From contig CALJKW010000055.1 of assembly GCA_937980205.1 (NCBI GenBank), forward strand, positions 620,001 through 684,000: 64,000 nucleotides of DNA. Reading direction: 5' to 3'. The position numbers and the translations under genes were made by a program. The stretch comes from an uncultured Myxococcales bacterium (lineage in GTDB: Bacteria; Myxococcota; Myxococcia; Myxococcales; Myxococcaceae). Shown here one piece after another: positions 52,267 through 62,445 of this stretch (its first letter is position 1; the number at the start of each line of letters is the position of its first letter). A model generated the notes under the pieces. That model was not told where the DNA came from. It saw nothing but the letters and a program-made list of their open reading frames with translations, and searched no databases.

Positions 52267-52392
52267 TCACGACCCAGCCAGCGGCCGAACAACGACGTCC
52301 GCGGAAACGCCTCGACGCACCTCGCGAGGCTCGCACGGCCGGCCGCCGCAGCCGAGGACGACGAGGGCCGCGGCAGCGGCGAGCGCTCTCAC
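52267..52392 (-). CDS. Very small lipoprotein-like ORF coupled to lysC
   Basis: The GTG at 52392 overlaps the lysC stop (GTGA) and opens VRALAAAAALVVLGCGGRPC, a lipoprotein signal with lipobox VLGC. Only 41 residues precede the stop. The coupled start and clear lipobox support a real gene, but the mature peptide is short and its composition unremarkable. Frameshift truncation of a longer lipoprotein is possible. Confidence 0.35.
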   Translation of the reverse strand: MRALAAAAALVVLGCGGRPCEPREVRRGVSADVVVRPLAGS

Positions 52393-53537
52393 CCGATCAG
52401 CTCGACGTGCAGCCGCTGCGTCAGCTCCTTCAGCCCGCTGCGCGGCACGACCACCGTCAGCTGCAGCGACGACGCGTGCGCGCCGTGCACCTCGAGGCCG
52501 AGCGTCTTCGCCACCGCGAGCGCGCGCCGCAAGATCGACCAGTCGGAGTTCAGCCCCGTGCCGACGCACGTCACGGTCCCCAGATCGTCCCGGCACGTGA
52601 GCCCGAGCTTCGTCAGCTCGGCCTTCAGCGCCTCGGGCCCGTGCACGTCTTGCAGCGGCACCATCACCATGCCGTGCGCGCCGTCGAGCACCAGCGTCCT
52701 GCCCTTCACCGCGCGCGCGTCCAGCCACTCCAGCGCCGGAGCCACCGCGCCCGAGATCACCCACACGTCCGACTCGCTCGTGACTCCCCGCACGCGGGTG
52801 TCTCCACGCGCCTCGGCCTTGATCGCCGTGCCGGTCCCCGCGGTGTGCGTCGACAGCGCGTGAATCACGATGCCCTTCTCGCGCGCGTGCTCGACCGCCT
52901 GCGCGTTGAGCACCTTGGCGCCGGCGGCGGCGAGCTCCTGCATCTCCTCGTGGGTGAGCTCTTCGAGCTTCCGCGCGCTCGGCACCACGCGCGGGTCCGC
53001 CGTGAAGATCCCGTCGACGTCCGAGTAGATCTCGCAGTCCGCTCCGAGCGCGGCGGCGAGCGCGACGGCCGAGGTGTCCGAGCCGCCGCGGCCGAGCGTG
53101 GTGACCTCCTTCGCGCGCGAGACGCCCTGGTAGCCGGCGACGATGACGACCTTGCCCTTCCCGAGCTCCTCTTCGATGCGCGAGGGCCGCACCTCGACGA
53201 TGCGCGCCTGGGCGTGGCTCTCGTCGGTGATGATCCCCGACTGCGAGCCGGTGAACGAGATCGCCGGGACCTTCAGCTCCTGCAGCGCCATCGACAGCAG
53301 CGCCATCGAGATGCGCTCTCCGCAGGTGAGCAGCATGTCGAGCTCGCGCCGCGGCGGATCGGCCGACACCTTGCGGGCCAATTGCAGCAGCTCGTCGGTG
53401 GTGTCTCCCATCGCACTCACCACGACGACGACCTGGGCGCCCGTGTCTCTGCGCGCCTTCACCTTCGCCGCGACCTTCTTGATCTTTTCGATGTCGGCGA
53501 CCGACGAGCCACCGAACTTCTGAACGACGCGATTCAT
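52389..53537 (-). CDS. lysC: Aspartokinase
   Basis: Aspartokinase starts the lysine, threonine and methionine pathway. The start at 53537 (MNRVVQKFGGSSVADIEKIK) puts the KFGGSSVA substrate-binding motif at the N-terminus. TLGRGGSDTSAVALAAAL and YSDVDGIFTADPR are the other catalytic motifs, at about residues 165-210. Two ACT domains follow (from about residue 265: VRGVTSESDVWVIS and the region through GTGLNSDWSILRRAL), so feedback inhibition by an amino acid is expected. The length of 382 residues is usual. A 140-bp gap with no clear feature separates it from the divergent ABC operon. Confidence 0.95.
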   Translation of the reverse strand: MNRVVQKFGGSSVADIEKIKKVAAKVKARRDTGAQVVVVVSAMGDTTDELLQLARKVSADPPRRELDMLLTCGERISMALLSMALQELKVPAISFTGSQSGIITDESHAQARIVEVRPSRIEEELGKGKVVIVAGYQGVSRAKEVTTLGRGGSDTSAVALAAALGADCEIYSDVDGIFTADPRVVPSARKLEELTHEEMQELAAAGAKVLNAQAVEHAREKGIVIHALSTHTAGTGTAIKAEARGDTRVRGVTSESDVWVISGAVAPALEWLDARAVKGRTLVLDGAHGMVMVPLQDVHGPEALKAELTKLGLTCRDDLGTVTCVGTGLNSDWSILRRALAVAKTLGLEVHGAHASSLQLTVVVPRSGLKELTQRLHVELIG

Positions 53538-53677
53538 GCGCCGCTCATACTGCACCCGAGGTGCCAAAAGCGCACGACAACCCGCTCACGGCCGCCGGTA
53601 TTCCACGTTGACCGCGATCGAAGACTCCCTATATTCGCGCGCGTTTTTCACGCAGGCCCGGAGGGGAACCCACCGCG

Positions 53678-54388
<711 letters not shown>

Positions 54389-54403
54389 AGAAGGAGCCCT
54401 GGC

Positions 54404-55207
54404 ATGCGAAACATCCTCGCGATCGCGCGCAAAGAGCTGACGCTCTACTTCACCACCCCGTGGGCCTGGCTCGTGCTCACGGCGATGGCGTTCCTGGGCT
54501 CGTTCTTCTTCCTCGGCGCCCTCTCGACCTTCAAGCAGGTCCAGGATCTCGCCCAGGCGTTCGGCTGGGCCAAGGCGCCGCCCGAGTGGGCCCCGTTCAA
54601 GAACCTCACCGACGGCGTCGTGATGCAGCTGTGGGGCGTGCAGATCGTCGTCACCATCCTCGCCGGCCCCATCCTCTCGATGGGCCTGTTCAGCGACGAA
54701 TACCGGCGCAAGACGTTCGAGCTCTTGATGACCACGCCGGTGCGCGCGAGCGAGATCGTGCTCGGGAAGTACGTCGCGGGAGTCACCATGGTCGTGACGA
54801 CACTGAGCATCACGCTCGTCTATCCGCTCATCCTCGTCGCGTTCGGCTCGTCGCAGTCGGGCAGCGTGCTCGAGTGGTCGACGGTGCTGCTCGGCTATGG
54901 AGCGGTGCTGCTGCTCGGCGCCACGTCCGTCGCGCTGTGCATGTTCATCTCGTCGCTCACCGAGTCGCAGGTCGTCGCCGTGTTCGTCGGCTTCGCGGTG
55001 ATGCTGCTGTGGCTCGTGCTCGGCAGCGTGACGCGCTCGCTGGAAGAACCCATCCGCTCGGCGGTCACGTACATCAGCATCGATTCGCAGCTGCAGAACA
55101 TGCTCAAGGGCATGCTCGACCCGAAGCCGCTCGTCTTCTTCGGCTCGGCGATCGCGTTCTTCCTGCTGCTCACGCACCGCGCCGTCGAAGCGAAGAGGTG
55201 GGCGTGA
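54404..55207 (+). CDS. ABC transporter permease (GldF-like)
   Basis: The 267-residue permease has about six membrane spans and the ABC-2 features FSDEYRRKTFELLMTTPVRASEIVLGKY and SLTESQVVAVFVGFAVMLL. AAGGAG precedes the ATG at a good distance. Its stop overlaps the next start as TGATG. It pairs with the upstream ATPase. Confidence 0.9.
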   Translation: MRNILAIARKELTLYFTTPWAWLVLTAMAFLGSFFFLGALSTFKQVQDLAQAFGWAKAPPEWAPFKNLTDGVVMQLWGVQIVVTILAGPILSMGLFSDEYRRKTFELLMTTPVRASEIVLGKYVAGVTMVVTTLSITLVYPLILVAFGSSQSGSVLEWSTVLLGYGAVLLLGATSVALCMFISSLTESQVVAVFVGFAVMLLWLVLGSVTRSLEEPIRSAVTYISIDSQLQNMLKGMLDPKPLVFFGSAIAFFLLLTHRAVEAKRWA

Positions 55208-56775
55208 TGCAGGCCTTCGGAAGAATCGCCGGCTGGTGGGGCCTCGTCGCGCTGATCCTGAGCCTCGTGAGCTGGAAGCTCGCGGGCACCACGCACGCGC
55301 TCATCGAGGCCGGCGTCGGCATCGCGCTCTTGATCTTCTACGTCGTCACCAACCGTGGCGCCGCCGCCACCAACGTCAAGGAGCAGGCGAACAAGCGCGC
55401 CGGCTTCTTCTGGACGACCTCCGCCGTGATGGCCGGCGCCGTGCTGGTGCTGCTCGTCGGCTTCAACTTCATCACCGCGAAGCGCGGCAAGCCGATCGAC
55501 CTCACCAACAAGAAGATCTACTCGCTCGCTCCGCAGACGCAGCAGGCGCTGAAGTCGCTCAAAGAGCCGGTGAAGGCCATCGGCTTCATGGCCACCGATC
55601 ACGGCGCCTACGACATCTTGAAGGGCCTCTTCGACAAGTACGCCAGCGAGTCGGACAACTTCACCTACGACTTCAAGGACCCGAAGAAGTCGATCGAGCT
55701 CAACGCGAAGTACCAGATCAAGGAAGGCCAGACGTCGGTCATCCTCACCAAGGGCAGCGGCCCCACCGAGAGCCACACGGCGCTGTCGGTCATCTCGGAG
55801 GAAGATCTCACCAACGCGCTGCTCAAGCTCAACGCCAGCGGCACGCAGAAGATCTACTTCCTCGCCGGCCACGGAGAGTGGCCCATCACTCCGACCACCG
55901 AGGGCATGAACGCCGGCGGCCAGACGCCGTCGGTCAGCGAGCTCAAAGAGAGCCTCGAGCAGGAGGGCTACGGCGTCGAGTCGCTCGATCTCGCGGCCTC
56001 GCAGAACATCATCCCGAAGGACGCCGCGATGCTCGTCGTCGCGCACGCCTCCGAGCCGTTCACCATGGCCCAGATCGACGCCATCGAGACGTACCTCACC
56101 CAGGGCGGCCGGCTCTTGTACTTCGCCGACTGGGACACCAGCTCGAACCTCGAGCCCACGCTCGCGAAGTTCGGCATCGAGATCGAGAAGGGCGTCGTGG
56201 CCGACGCGCTCAACCCCGGCAACCCCTTCCAGGCGATCGGCTTCCCCACCGAGCACGAGGTCAGCAGCATCCTCAAGCAGCTCAACGCGAACATGCTCAT
56301 CGAGACGTCGCGCGGGCTCGTGCCGCTCAAAGAGGGCACCCTGCCCGGCGTCACCGTCACGCCCGTGCTGCTCTCGAGCCCGAAGTCGTGGATCGAGACG
56401 ACACCCGAGGACCCCGACCCGTCCGACGGCGAGCGCCTCGGCTCGATTCCGCTGGTGATGGCGTCCACGATGCCGACGGGCAGCGCGCCCGAGAAGCGCT
56501 TCGACGAGGCGCGCGTGCTCGTCTTCGGAGACTCCGCGCTCATCATCAACGCCAACTGGGGCCACGAGGTGATCCGCAACCTCGTCCTCAACGCGTTCGG
56601 GTGGACGTCGTCGCAGGTGCAGAAGATCACCATCCGCCCGCCCGACCGCGACATCTCGGTCATCGACATCAGCGACTCGATGATGGCGCAGATCCGCTTC
56701 CTCTCGATCATCGGGCTGCCGCAGCTGCTCATCGCGCTCGGCATCGCGATTCGCGTGTCGAGGCGCAGCAAGTGA
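55207..56775 (+). CDS. GldG-like ABC-associated protein
   Basis: The 522-residue protein has three N-terminal hydrophobic segments (to about residue 95), a large periplasmic part and a C-terminal membrane segment (FLSIIGLPQLLIALGIAIRVS). PIDLTNKKIYSLAPQTQQALKSLKEPVKAIGF matches GldG-type proteins, where it begins the soluble domain; KIYFLAGHGEW, SELKESLEQEGYGVESLDL and IDAIETYLTQGGRLLYF are the Rossmann-like landmarks. Works with the ABC transporter; substrate unknown. Confidence 0.9.
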   Translation: MQAFGRIAGWWGLVALILSLVSWKLAGTTHALIEAGVGIALLIFYVVTNRGAAATNVKEQANKRAGFFWTTSAVMAGAVLVLLVGFNFITAKRGKPIDLTNKKIYSLAPQTQQALKSLKEPVKAIGFMATDHGAYDILKGLFDKYASESDNFTYDFKDPKKSIELNAKYQIKEGQTSVILTKGSGPTESHTALSVISEEDLTNALLKLNASGTQKIYFLAGHGEWPITPTTEGMNAGGQTPSVSELKESLEQEGYGVESLDLAASQNIIPKDAAMLVVAHASEPFTMAQIDAIETYLTQGGRLLYFADWDTSSNLEPTLAKFGIEIEKGVVADALNPGNPFQAIGFPTEHEVSSILKQLNANMLIETSRGLVPLKEGTLPGVTVTPVLLSSPKSWIETTPEDPDPSDGERLGSIPLVMASTMPTGSAPEKRFDEARVLVFGDSALIINANWGHEVIRNLVLNAFGWTSSQVQKITIRPPDRDISVIDISDSMMAQIRFLSIIGLPQLLIALGIAIRVSRRSK

Positions 56776-58226
56776 GCCAGAGCTCGCGCACGCTCATCAC
56801 GCTCGTCGTGCTGCTGGGCCTGGGCCTCGGCGTCGGCCTCTACGCGTGGAAGGTCGTCTACGAGGGCGACGAAAAAGAGACCGAGGTGAAGAAGGTCGAC
56901 GAGCACCTGTTCTCCCCGCTCAAGGCCGGAGAGAAGGGCCGCGTCGACTTCGTGAAGCTGAAGCTCACCAGCGGCGGGCAGACCGTCGTCCTCGAGCGCG
57001 CCTCGGGCGACGAGCCCTGGAAGATGACGGCGCCGTGGGCCGCCGGCGCCGACAAGATCGCCGTCGACGGAGTCCTGAGCCAGCTGCAGACCGCGAAGTT
57101 CAAGTACGTCGCCGACGAGAACCCCGACGCCGCCGCGCTCGAGAAGTACGGCCTGACCACGCCCGCGTTCGTCGTCGAGGCCGAGGCCCTCGTCGGAGAT
57201 TCCCGCGACCGCCGCTCCGTCACGCTGTACGGCGGCGCCGAGAACACCTTCAACGGCTCGATCTTCATGCGTCGCAACGACGAGAAGAAGGTCTGGGGCG
57301 CCGAGGGCGGCGTGAAGTGGAGCTTCCAGAAGACGCCGCTCGAGCTCCGCGAGAAAGACGTCATCGCGCTCGACGAGTCCAAGGTCGACCGCGTGCGCGT
57401 GAAGACGAAGAACAACGAGTACACGCTCGAGCGCGACGCCGAGAAGCAGTGGTTCGTCGATCAGCCCAAGCCGCTCAAGAACGAGGAGCAGCGCTTCCTC
57501 GCCGACCAGGGCGCCATCAGCGGAGCGATCAACGGCCTGCGCAACGAGCGCGCCACCGCGTTCCCTTCCGAGCCGCCGGCAGAAGACCCCTTCGAGGACC
57601 TCGTCTTCGAGTCCGGTGACAAGCAGGTCCACGTGAAGCTGTGGAGGCTCGGCGGAGGCGACGCCGGCCCCGAGCGCGCCGTGCTCTGGAGAGAAGACGA
57701 GCGCGGCGCCGTCGTCGCCGAGGTGAGCCCGACGAGCCTGAGCTTCTTCGATCGCCACCCGTGGGACCTGCGCGATCGCTCGGTGGTGATCTTCAAGAAG
57801 GACGCGGTCGCGAAGGTGACGTTCCACCTCGCCGACGGCTCGGAGATCGTCGTCGAGAAGGAAGTGTCTGACGCCGGCAGCGCCGAAGCCTGGCGCGTGA
57901 CGGCCCCGGTGCAGGGCCCGGCGAAGCAGTTCAAGCTCGCGGCGATCTTGTGGACGCTCGGCGCGATGAAGGCCTCCGACGTCGTCGAGGAGAAGCCGAA
58001 GGACCTGAAGAAGTACGGGTTCGATCGCTGGGTCGCCGTCGCCGATGCGAGCGGCAAGGAGCTCGGCCGGCTCATGATCGGCGCCGACGCGAAGGACCGG
58101 CAGGGCATGAAGTACCTGCGCGGGACGCGAGACCAGGTCGTCGCCGGTGATGCCTCGCGGCTGTCGGACATTCCGACGAAGCTGGACGACGTGCTGGAAG
58201 GCTCGGCCGGCGACGCCGGCCGCTGA
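56772..58226 (+). CDS. DUF4340 protein of the Gld-like ABC operon
   Basis: The GTG at 56772 overlaps the GldG-like stop (GTGA). The 484-residue protein has one N-terminal membrane anchor (LITLVVLLGLGLGVGLYAW) and a large repeated periplasmic part: VDFVKLKLTSGGQTVVLERA, WKMTAPWAAGADK and LEKYGLTTPAF recur in altered form further on (VIALDESKVDRVRVKTKNNE, LKKYGFDRWVAV). These motifs define DUF4340. It is commonly encoded last in this operon. It probably works in the periplasm with the GldG-like protein. Confidence 0.88.
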   Translation: MSQSSRTLITLVVLLGLGLGVGLYAWKVVYEGDEKETEVKKVDEHLFSPLKAGEKGRVDFVKLKLTSGGQTVVLERASGDEPWKMTAPWAAGADKIAVDGVLSQLQTAKFKYVADENPDAAALEKYGLTTPAFVVEAEALVGDSRDRRSVTLYGGAENTFNGSIFMRRNDEKKVWGAEGGVKWSFQKTPLELREKDVIALDESKVDRVRVKTKNNEYTLERDAEKQWFVDQPKPLKNEEQRFLADQGAISGAINGLRNERATAFPSEPPAEDPFEDLVFESGDKQVHVKLWRLGGGDAGPERAVLWREDERGAVVAEVSPTSLSFFDRHPWDLRDRSVVIFKKDAVAKVTFHLADGSEIVVEKEVSDAGSAEAWRVTAPVQGPAKQFKLAAILWTLGAMKASDVVEEKPKDLKKYGFDRWVAVADASGKELGRLMIGADAKDRQGMKYLRGTRDQVVAGDASRLSDIPTKLDDVLEGSAGDAGR

Positions 58227-58229
58227 GCG

Positions 58230-59393
58230 TCACCCCGCGGGGCCGCCGCGGATGTTGAACACCTGATCCTTCCCCTCGAGCTTCACCACGCGCGGGGCGC
58301 CCTGCCCGACCAGCACGAACACGCAGAGCGCCTGGCCGTCCTCCATCGCGAAGCCGCGCACGGGCTGCTCCCAGACGCCGGGGCGCTGCACCTCGATCCA
58401 CACGTCGGGGAACAAGCGCAGCGTCCGCTCGCCGTACTTGCGCGTCTGCTTGCGCTGGCTCTGCACCATCGCCTCGCGCAGCTCGGTGTGCGTCACGCGC
58501 GTCAGCGCCTTCGTCTCGACCTGCTGGTGCGTGTACGCGTCGGCGAACCGCTCTTCTTTGAGCTCCGTGACCGGCGCCTTGGGCGCAGGCTCTTTCTTCG
58601 GCTCGGCCTCGCGCCGGAAGGTGTCCGCGGCGATCCGCTCGAGATCCTCCGGCGTGTAGAACGGGAACACGAGCTTCCCGTCGACCTCGACGACGATCAT
58701 CTCGCTGCCGTGCAGGCCCATGAGGCCCGGGTTCCCTCCGGCGTGCTGCACCAGGTACCCGAAGCCGCCGTTCAGCATCTCGACGAGCCGCACCGACTCG
58801 ATCGGAGCCGTCGGCGAGCGCCTCAAGTCGACGTCGTGCATCAGGATCCTCGAGATCGCCTTCTTGGCGAAGTCGAGCAGCCGCGGAGACGCCTTCGCGA
58901 ACGCCGAGGTCTCCGGCGCCTCGCTCGGGTGCTTCTCGAACGCGATCCGGTAGGCCTCTCCGTTCTCGCCGACCATGTGCAGGCGCACCGCGTTGCCGAG
59001 CGCGCCCTTCTCGCGCACCGAGCGGACCTCTTCCTCCGACGCGCCGCCGCCGACCCAGCGGCCGAGCATGCGCCACACGCCGCCCTGCCCGTGCTCCTGC
59101 TGGATGAAGGCGCTCCACGCCGGCAGCTGGTCCTGCTCGAACTCGGCGGAGAACCCGCACAGCCCACCCGCATTCGCGATGCGCACGGCGGCTGCGTTGC
59201 CGCTGACCGTGTTTCCGTCCGGCAGGTGCACCGTGAACGGGAACTTCGTGCCGGTCTCGGGCAGCGAGCTGCACGGCGCGCTGAAGCCCGCGAGCGAGAT
59301 CTCCTCGGTCGTGGTCTCGAGCTCTCCGCCTGGCAGCTGAAGCCGCAGACGCAGGTTGACGGGATAACGGGGATAGCGGCGGCTGCCGATCAT
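58230..59393 (-). CDS. PilZ-domain protein (large)
   Basis: The start at 59393 (MIGSRRYPRYPVNLRLRLQL) opens a PilZ domain with RRYPRYPV (RxxxR-type c-di-GMP site) and EEISLAGFSA replacing the usual DxSxxG. The latter lacks the Asp, so binding may be weak. The rest of the 387-residue protein is unknown: a helical middle (to about residue 200), LVQHAGGNPGLMGLHGSEMI, a Lys/Glu/Pro-rich linker and a final strand-rich part (ERTLRLFPDVWIEVQRP). It is divergent from a second PilZ gene and convergent with the DUF4340 gene (3-nt gap). Confidence 0.8.
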   Translation of the reverse strand: MIGSRRYPRYPVNLRLRLQLPGGELETTTEEISLAGFSAPCSSLPETGTKFPFTVHLPDGNTVSGNAAAVRIANAGGLCGFSAEFEQDQLPAWSAFIQQEHGQGGVWRMLGRWVGGGASEEEVRSVREKGALGNAVRLHMVGENGEAYRIAFEKHPSEAPETSAFAKASPRLLDFAKKAISRILMHDVDLRRSPTAPIESVRLVEMLNGGFGYLVQHAGGNPGLMGLHGSEMIVVEVDGKLVFPFYTPEDLERIAADTFRREAEPKKEPAPKAPVTELKEERFADAYTHQQVETKALTRVTHTELREAMVQSQRKQTRKYGERTLRLFPDVWIEVQRPGVWEQPVRGFAMEDGQALCVFVLVGQGAPRVVKLEGKDQVFNIRGGPAG

Positions 59394-59442
59394 GCTTCTC
59401 GAAGGGGCATTCAATCACCAGCGACGTAAGGTGCGTCATCAA

Positions 59443-59865
59443 ATGGATCGCCGCCGCTACGTGCGCCACCCGATTCGCGTGCCGGTGTCGGTACGGCCCG
59501 CCGGCGGCGACCTGCTGATGGCACGATCCGGTGACATCTCGGAAGGCGGCTTGTCGTTCGAGGTGCCCGCTGCGCTCCCGCTCCAGTCGACCGTCGAGGT
59601 CGAGCTGCCCGTGCACCACACCCGCTTCAAGCTCACCGGCACGGTCGTCTCGTGCGTCGCCGCAGAGGCCGTCTTCCGCGTCGGCCTGTCGTTCGTCGAG
59701 ACGGGGCTGCAGTTCAAGATGAAGCTCGCCGAGCAGGTGCTGCGCATCGACGAGCTGCGCCTCGAGCTCACGAAGGAGCGCGGCGTCGAGGTCACCAGCC
59801 GCGAGGCCGCGCAGATCTGGGTCGAGCGGTACGCGGCGACGTTCGCCGACCTCTACGGGCGCTGA
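59443..59865 (+). CDS. Small PilZ-domain protein
   Basis: The 140-residue protein starts MDRRRYVRHPIRVPVSVRP and contains both c-di-GMP motifs, RRxxRHP and DISEGGLSF, so it should bind the nucleotide. The C-terminal 50 residues are helical (LAEQVLRIDELRLELTKERG), a possible oligomerisation or partner segment. It shares a 49-bp divergent gap with the large PilZ gene and converges on the barrel-protein gene at 2 nt. Confidence 0.85.
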   Translation: MDRRRYVRHPIRVPVSVRPAGGDLLMARSGDISEGGLSFEVPAALPLQSTVEVELPVHHTRFKLTGTVVSCVAAEAVFRVGLSFVETGLQFKMKLAEQVLRIDELRLELTKERGVEVTSREAAQIWVERYAATFADLYGR

Positions 59866-59867
59866 CG

Positions 59868-60755
59868 TCAGAAGCCGAAGCCGAACACGGCTGCCACGCG
59901 CGTTCCCTGCGTGCTGACCGGCGGCATCACCCGCACCTCCATGCGCCCGGCGAGCTTCACCGCGAGCCACAGCGGAGACGTCACCCAGTAGAACGGAATG
60001 CCGATCCACCCCAGCAGGTCGCCCGTCATTCGATCCATCGCACGCCGGAACATGCCCGTGAGGTCGTGCACCCAGTTGAGGCCTCCGCCCAGGCTCACGT
60101 ACGGGCGCAGCGTGAAGCGCGGCTCGTACTCCGTGGCCATGCCGCCGCCGATGAAGACGTGTGCTTGTGGCTGCAGCATTCCGCCGGGACGCGCCGACAT
60201 GAGCTCGAGGCGCAGGTCGATCCACGGCATCGCGCCGCGCGCCATGATCTCTGCGCCGCCCAGCACCGCGATCGCCGGCATGAACATCGGCTCGGACCGC
60301 CGCTGCAACAACCCCACGCGGACGCCGACTCCGAGGAGCACCAGCAGGTCCGTCGGGTTGTGCGTGAGCGCGGCGTAGCCGGTCACCCCCCACGGCAGGC
60401 CGTGCAGCATCGGATCGTGCTCGCCTTCGGCCTCGATGAGGGGCGGCTCGCTGGGCTGGGGCCGGGGAACTTCACGCGATGCCGTCTCGATGCGCGCGAG
60501 GCGATTCGCCCAGTCCCGCAGCGCCTCGGCCTCCAGCGGGCTCTCGACCATGTCTGCGGCCCGGGAGCAGCCTTCGGCCGACTCGAGTGAGCACGCCCGG
60601 CGGAACCACTCGAGCGCCTGCTTCCGCCAGAACGGCGAGTCGCCCTCCTCGAGCTGAAGCTCGCCGAGCTGTAGGCACGCACCCACATCCCGCTCCTCCA
60701 GGCAGCGAGACGCAAGCGGTTCCGCGGCGGCGAGCAGCAGCGCGAGCAGGCTCAT
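59868..60755 (-). CDS. Exported protein with Sel1-like and barrel-like parts
   Basis: The start at 60755 gives MSLLALLLAAAEPLAS, a short signal peptide. Residues about 20-80 (CLEERDVGACLQLGELQLEEG, ALEWFRRACSLESAEGCSRAADM) resemble Sel1-like helical repeats with paired Cys. From about residue 110 to 295 the protein is strand-rich and Gly-rich (LLVLLGVGVRVGLLQ, HVFIGGGMATEYEP, FTLRPYVSLGGGLNW, VAAVFGFGF) and ends in Phe, as in outer-membrane barrels. Function unknown. Confidence 0.7.
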   Translation of the reverse strand: MSLLALLLAAAEPLASRCLEERDVGACLQLGELQLEEGDSPFWRKQALEWFRRACSLESAEGCSRAADMVESPLEAEALRDWANRLARIETASREVPRPQPSEPPLIEAEGEHDPMLHGLPWGVTGYAALTHNPTDLLVLLGVGVRVGLLQRRSEPMFMPAIAVLGGAEIMARGAMPWIDLRLELMSARPGGMLQPQAHVFIGGGMATEYEPRFTLRPYVSLGGGLNWVHDLTGMFRRAMDRMTGDLLGWIGIPFYWVTSPLWLAVKLAGRMEVRVMPPVSTQGTRVAAVFGFGF

Positions 60756-60937
60756 GTGCGCGGCGGTGAGCACCGCTCGTGCCTCGTCCAAACCCCCGCA
60801 ACCGCCCCGCTTTCACGTGCGATTGCGCAGCGCTGGGGCCGCCGAAGCGGGCGCTCCTGTCGCGCTTTCTGTTTTGGCGGGGGTCCGTGTCCATTGGGAC
60901 GGCCGAAGCGTCATCGCCCATCAAGGAGACGACACAC

Positions 60938-61903
60938 ATGAAGAAGCTGCTGACCGCTGCAATCGTTGCCCTGACCGGATGTGGACTCGGAGCTGCCGAC
61001 GAGTACCGCAACGCCATCCCCAAGACCGAGCAGGTCGCCATGAAGGTGCCCGGCTCCACCGGCCAGGCGCTCGAGAACGCGAACCAGCAGGCGCTCGAAG
61101 GTGAGAAGGCCGCGTTTTACGAGCTGACCCGCGGGGTCTCGTACTTCGTGAACGGCGCCGGCTACCAGGTGCTGACCCTCGTGAAGACGATCACCGAGTA
61201 CCCGCCCACCACGTTCGACGAGGAGAAGGGCGTCGCCGTCTGGGGCCCGCACACCGAGGCGCTCTCGCCGAACACGTGGCGGCTCACCGTCACGAAGAAG
61301 GGCGAGAAGGAGTTCACCTACTCCCTCGACGCCAAGGGCAAGAACGAGCCGGACGACGCGTTCCTCAAGATCCTCACCGGCACGCACCTCGCGACCGGCA
61401 AGGTCTTAGGCAGCGGCACGTTCGTCCTCGACATGGACGCGGCGCAGAAGCTGCCCGAGCACGACAAGGACGCGCGCGGCAAGGCGGCGTACACGTACTC
61501 GCGCGAGTCGCTCGACGCCGACACCAAGGTCGACGCCGTCTTCACGCAGGTCCTCGACAAGGACTCGGGTCGCCTCGTCGACGCGACGTACAAGTACGTC
61601 TCCAGCGAGAAGACCGGCGGCTCGCTCGAGTTCCAGTTCCAGGGCGACATCGACAACCCGAAGACCACCGCGCTCGAGCACATGACACTCAACTCGCGCT
61701 GGAACCGTGACGGCTCGGGCCGCAGCGACGTGAAGGTCACCGGCGGCGACCTCGGCACGGTCGAGCACACCGCGAACGAGTGCTGGGACTCGAACTTCGC
61801 CAGCCGCTTCCTGCGCGCCTCGTTCGACCCCTCGCTGAACTACGGCGAAGAGTCGGCCTGCGGCAAGCTCTCGACGGCGTCCTACTCGTCCCTGAGGCTG
61901 TAA
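60938..61903 (+). CDS. Lipoprotein heading the sigma/anti-sigma/caspase operon
   Basis: AAGGAG lies 9 nt before the ATG at 60938. The 321-residue protein starts MKKLLTAAIVALTGCGLGA, a lipobox with LTGC. The mature part is strand-rich and hydrophilic (VSYFVNGAGYQVLTLVKTI, LEFQFQGDIDNPK, SDVKVTGGDLGTVEHTANE) with two Cys near the C-terminus; I do not recognise the family. It ends 11 nt before an ECF sigma-factor gene and so probably belongs to the same transcript. A 182-bp upstream gap contains no clear promoter. Confidence 0.75.
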   Translation: MKKLLTAAIVALTGCGLGAADEYRNAIPKTEQVAMKVPGSTGQALENANQQALEGEKAAFYELTRGVSYFVNGAGYQVLTLVKTITEYPPTTFDEEKGVAVWGPHTEALSPNTWRLTVTKKGEKEFTYSLDAKGKNEPDDAFLKILTGTHLATGKVLGSGTFVLDMDAAQKLPEHDKDARGKAAYTYSRESLDADTKVDAVFTQVLDKDSGRLVDATYKYVSSEKTGGSLEFQFQGDIDNPKTTALEHMTLNSRWNRDGSGRSDVKVTGGDLGTVEHTANECWDSNFASRFLRASFDPSLNYGEESACGKLSTASYSSLRL

Positions 61904-61914
61904 GATCGTCGTGA

Positions 61915-62445
61915 ATGGCACGCCCGGCGCTCGAGGTCATCGAAGGAGGCAAGAGCGCCGGTCGTGCGTGGTTGAAGGAGCTGTATTCGAAGTACGGCGG
62001 TGCGGTGTTCGGACGGTGCCTGTACCTCTTGAAGAACCCCACCGCCGCGGAGGATGCCATGCAGGACGTCTTCGCTAGAGCCATGGCAAACGAAGCGAGC
62101 TTCCGCGGGGAAGCGTCTCCGCTCACCTGGCTGATGAAGATCGCGACCCACCACTGCCTGAACCTGATGCGCGGCGACAAGGCAGGCTGGAAGAACGAGT
62201 ACACGCAGCAGGAGCTCGTGCGCGGCGAGGCCCACGGCGGCCCCCAGGCGCTCGAAGCCCGCGACGTGGTCCGCCGCACCCTTTCGAAGTTCGACGCAGA
62301 GACGCAGGCCGCGGTCATTCACTACTACGTCGACGAGATGACGATGGACGAGGTCGCCGCCCTGCTCGACCGCAGCGTCCCCACGATTCGCAAGCGCCTG
62401 CGCGCGTACGCCGAGGCGACCGGCCAGGAGATTCACGAAGCATGA
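61915..62445 (+). CDS. ECF RNA polymerase sigma factor
   Basis: The 176-residue protein has region 2 (LYSKYGGAVFGRCLYLLKNPTAAEDAMQDVFARAM, SPLTWLMKIATHHCLNLMRG) and region 4 (LSKFDAETQAAVIHYYVDEMTMDEVAALLDRSVPTIRKRLRAYAE). Its TGA overlaps the ATG of the next gene. The order sigma factor, membrane protein with zinc motif, caspase suggests stress-controlled release of the sigma factor. Confidence 0.9.
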   Translation: MARPALEVIEGGKSAGRAWLKELYSKYGGAVFGRCLYLLKNPTAAEDAMQDVFARAMANEASFRGEASPLTWLMKIATHHCLNLMRGDKAGWKNEYTQQELVRGEAHGGPQALEARDVVRRTLSKFDAETQAAVIHYYVDEMTMDEVAALLDRSVPTIRKRLRAYAEATGQEIHEA

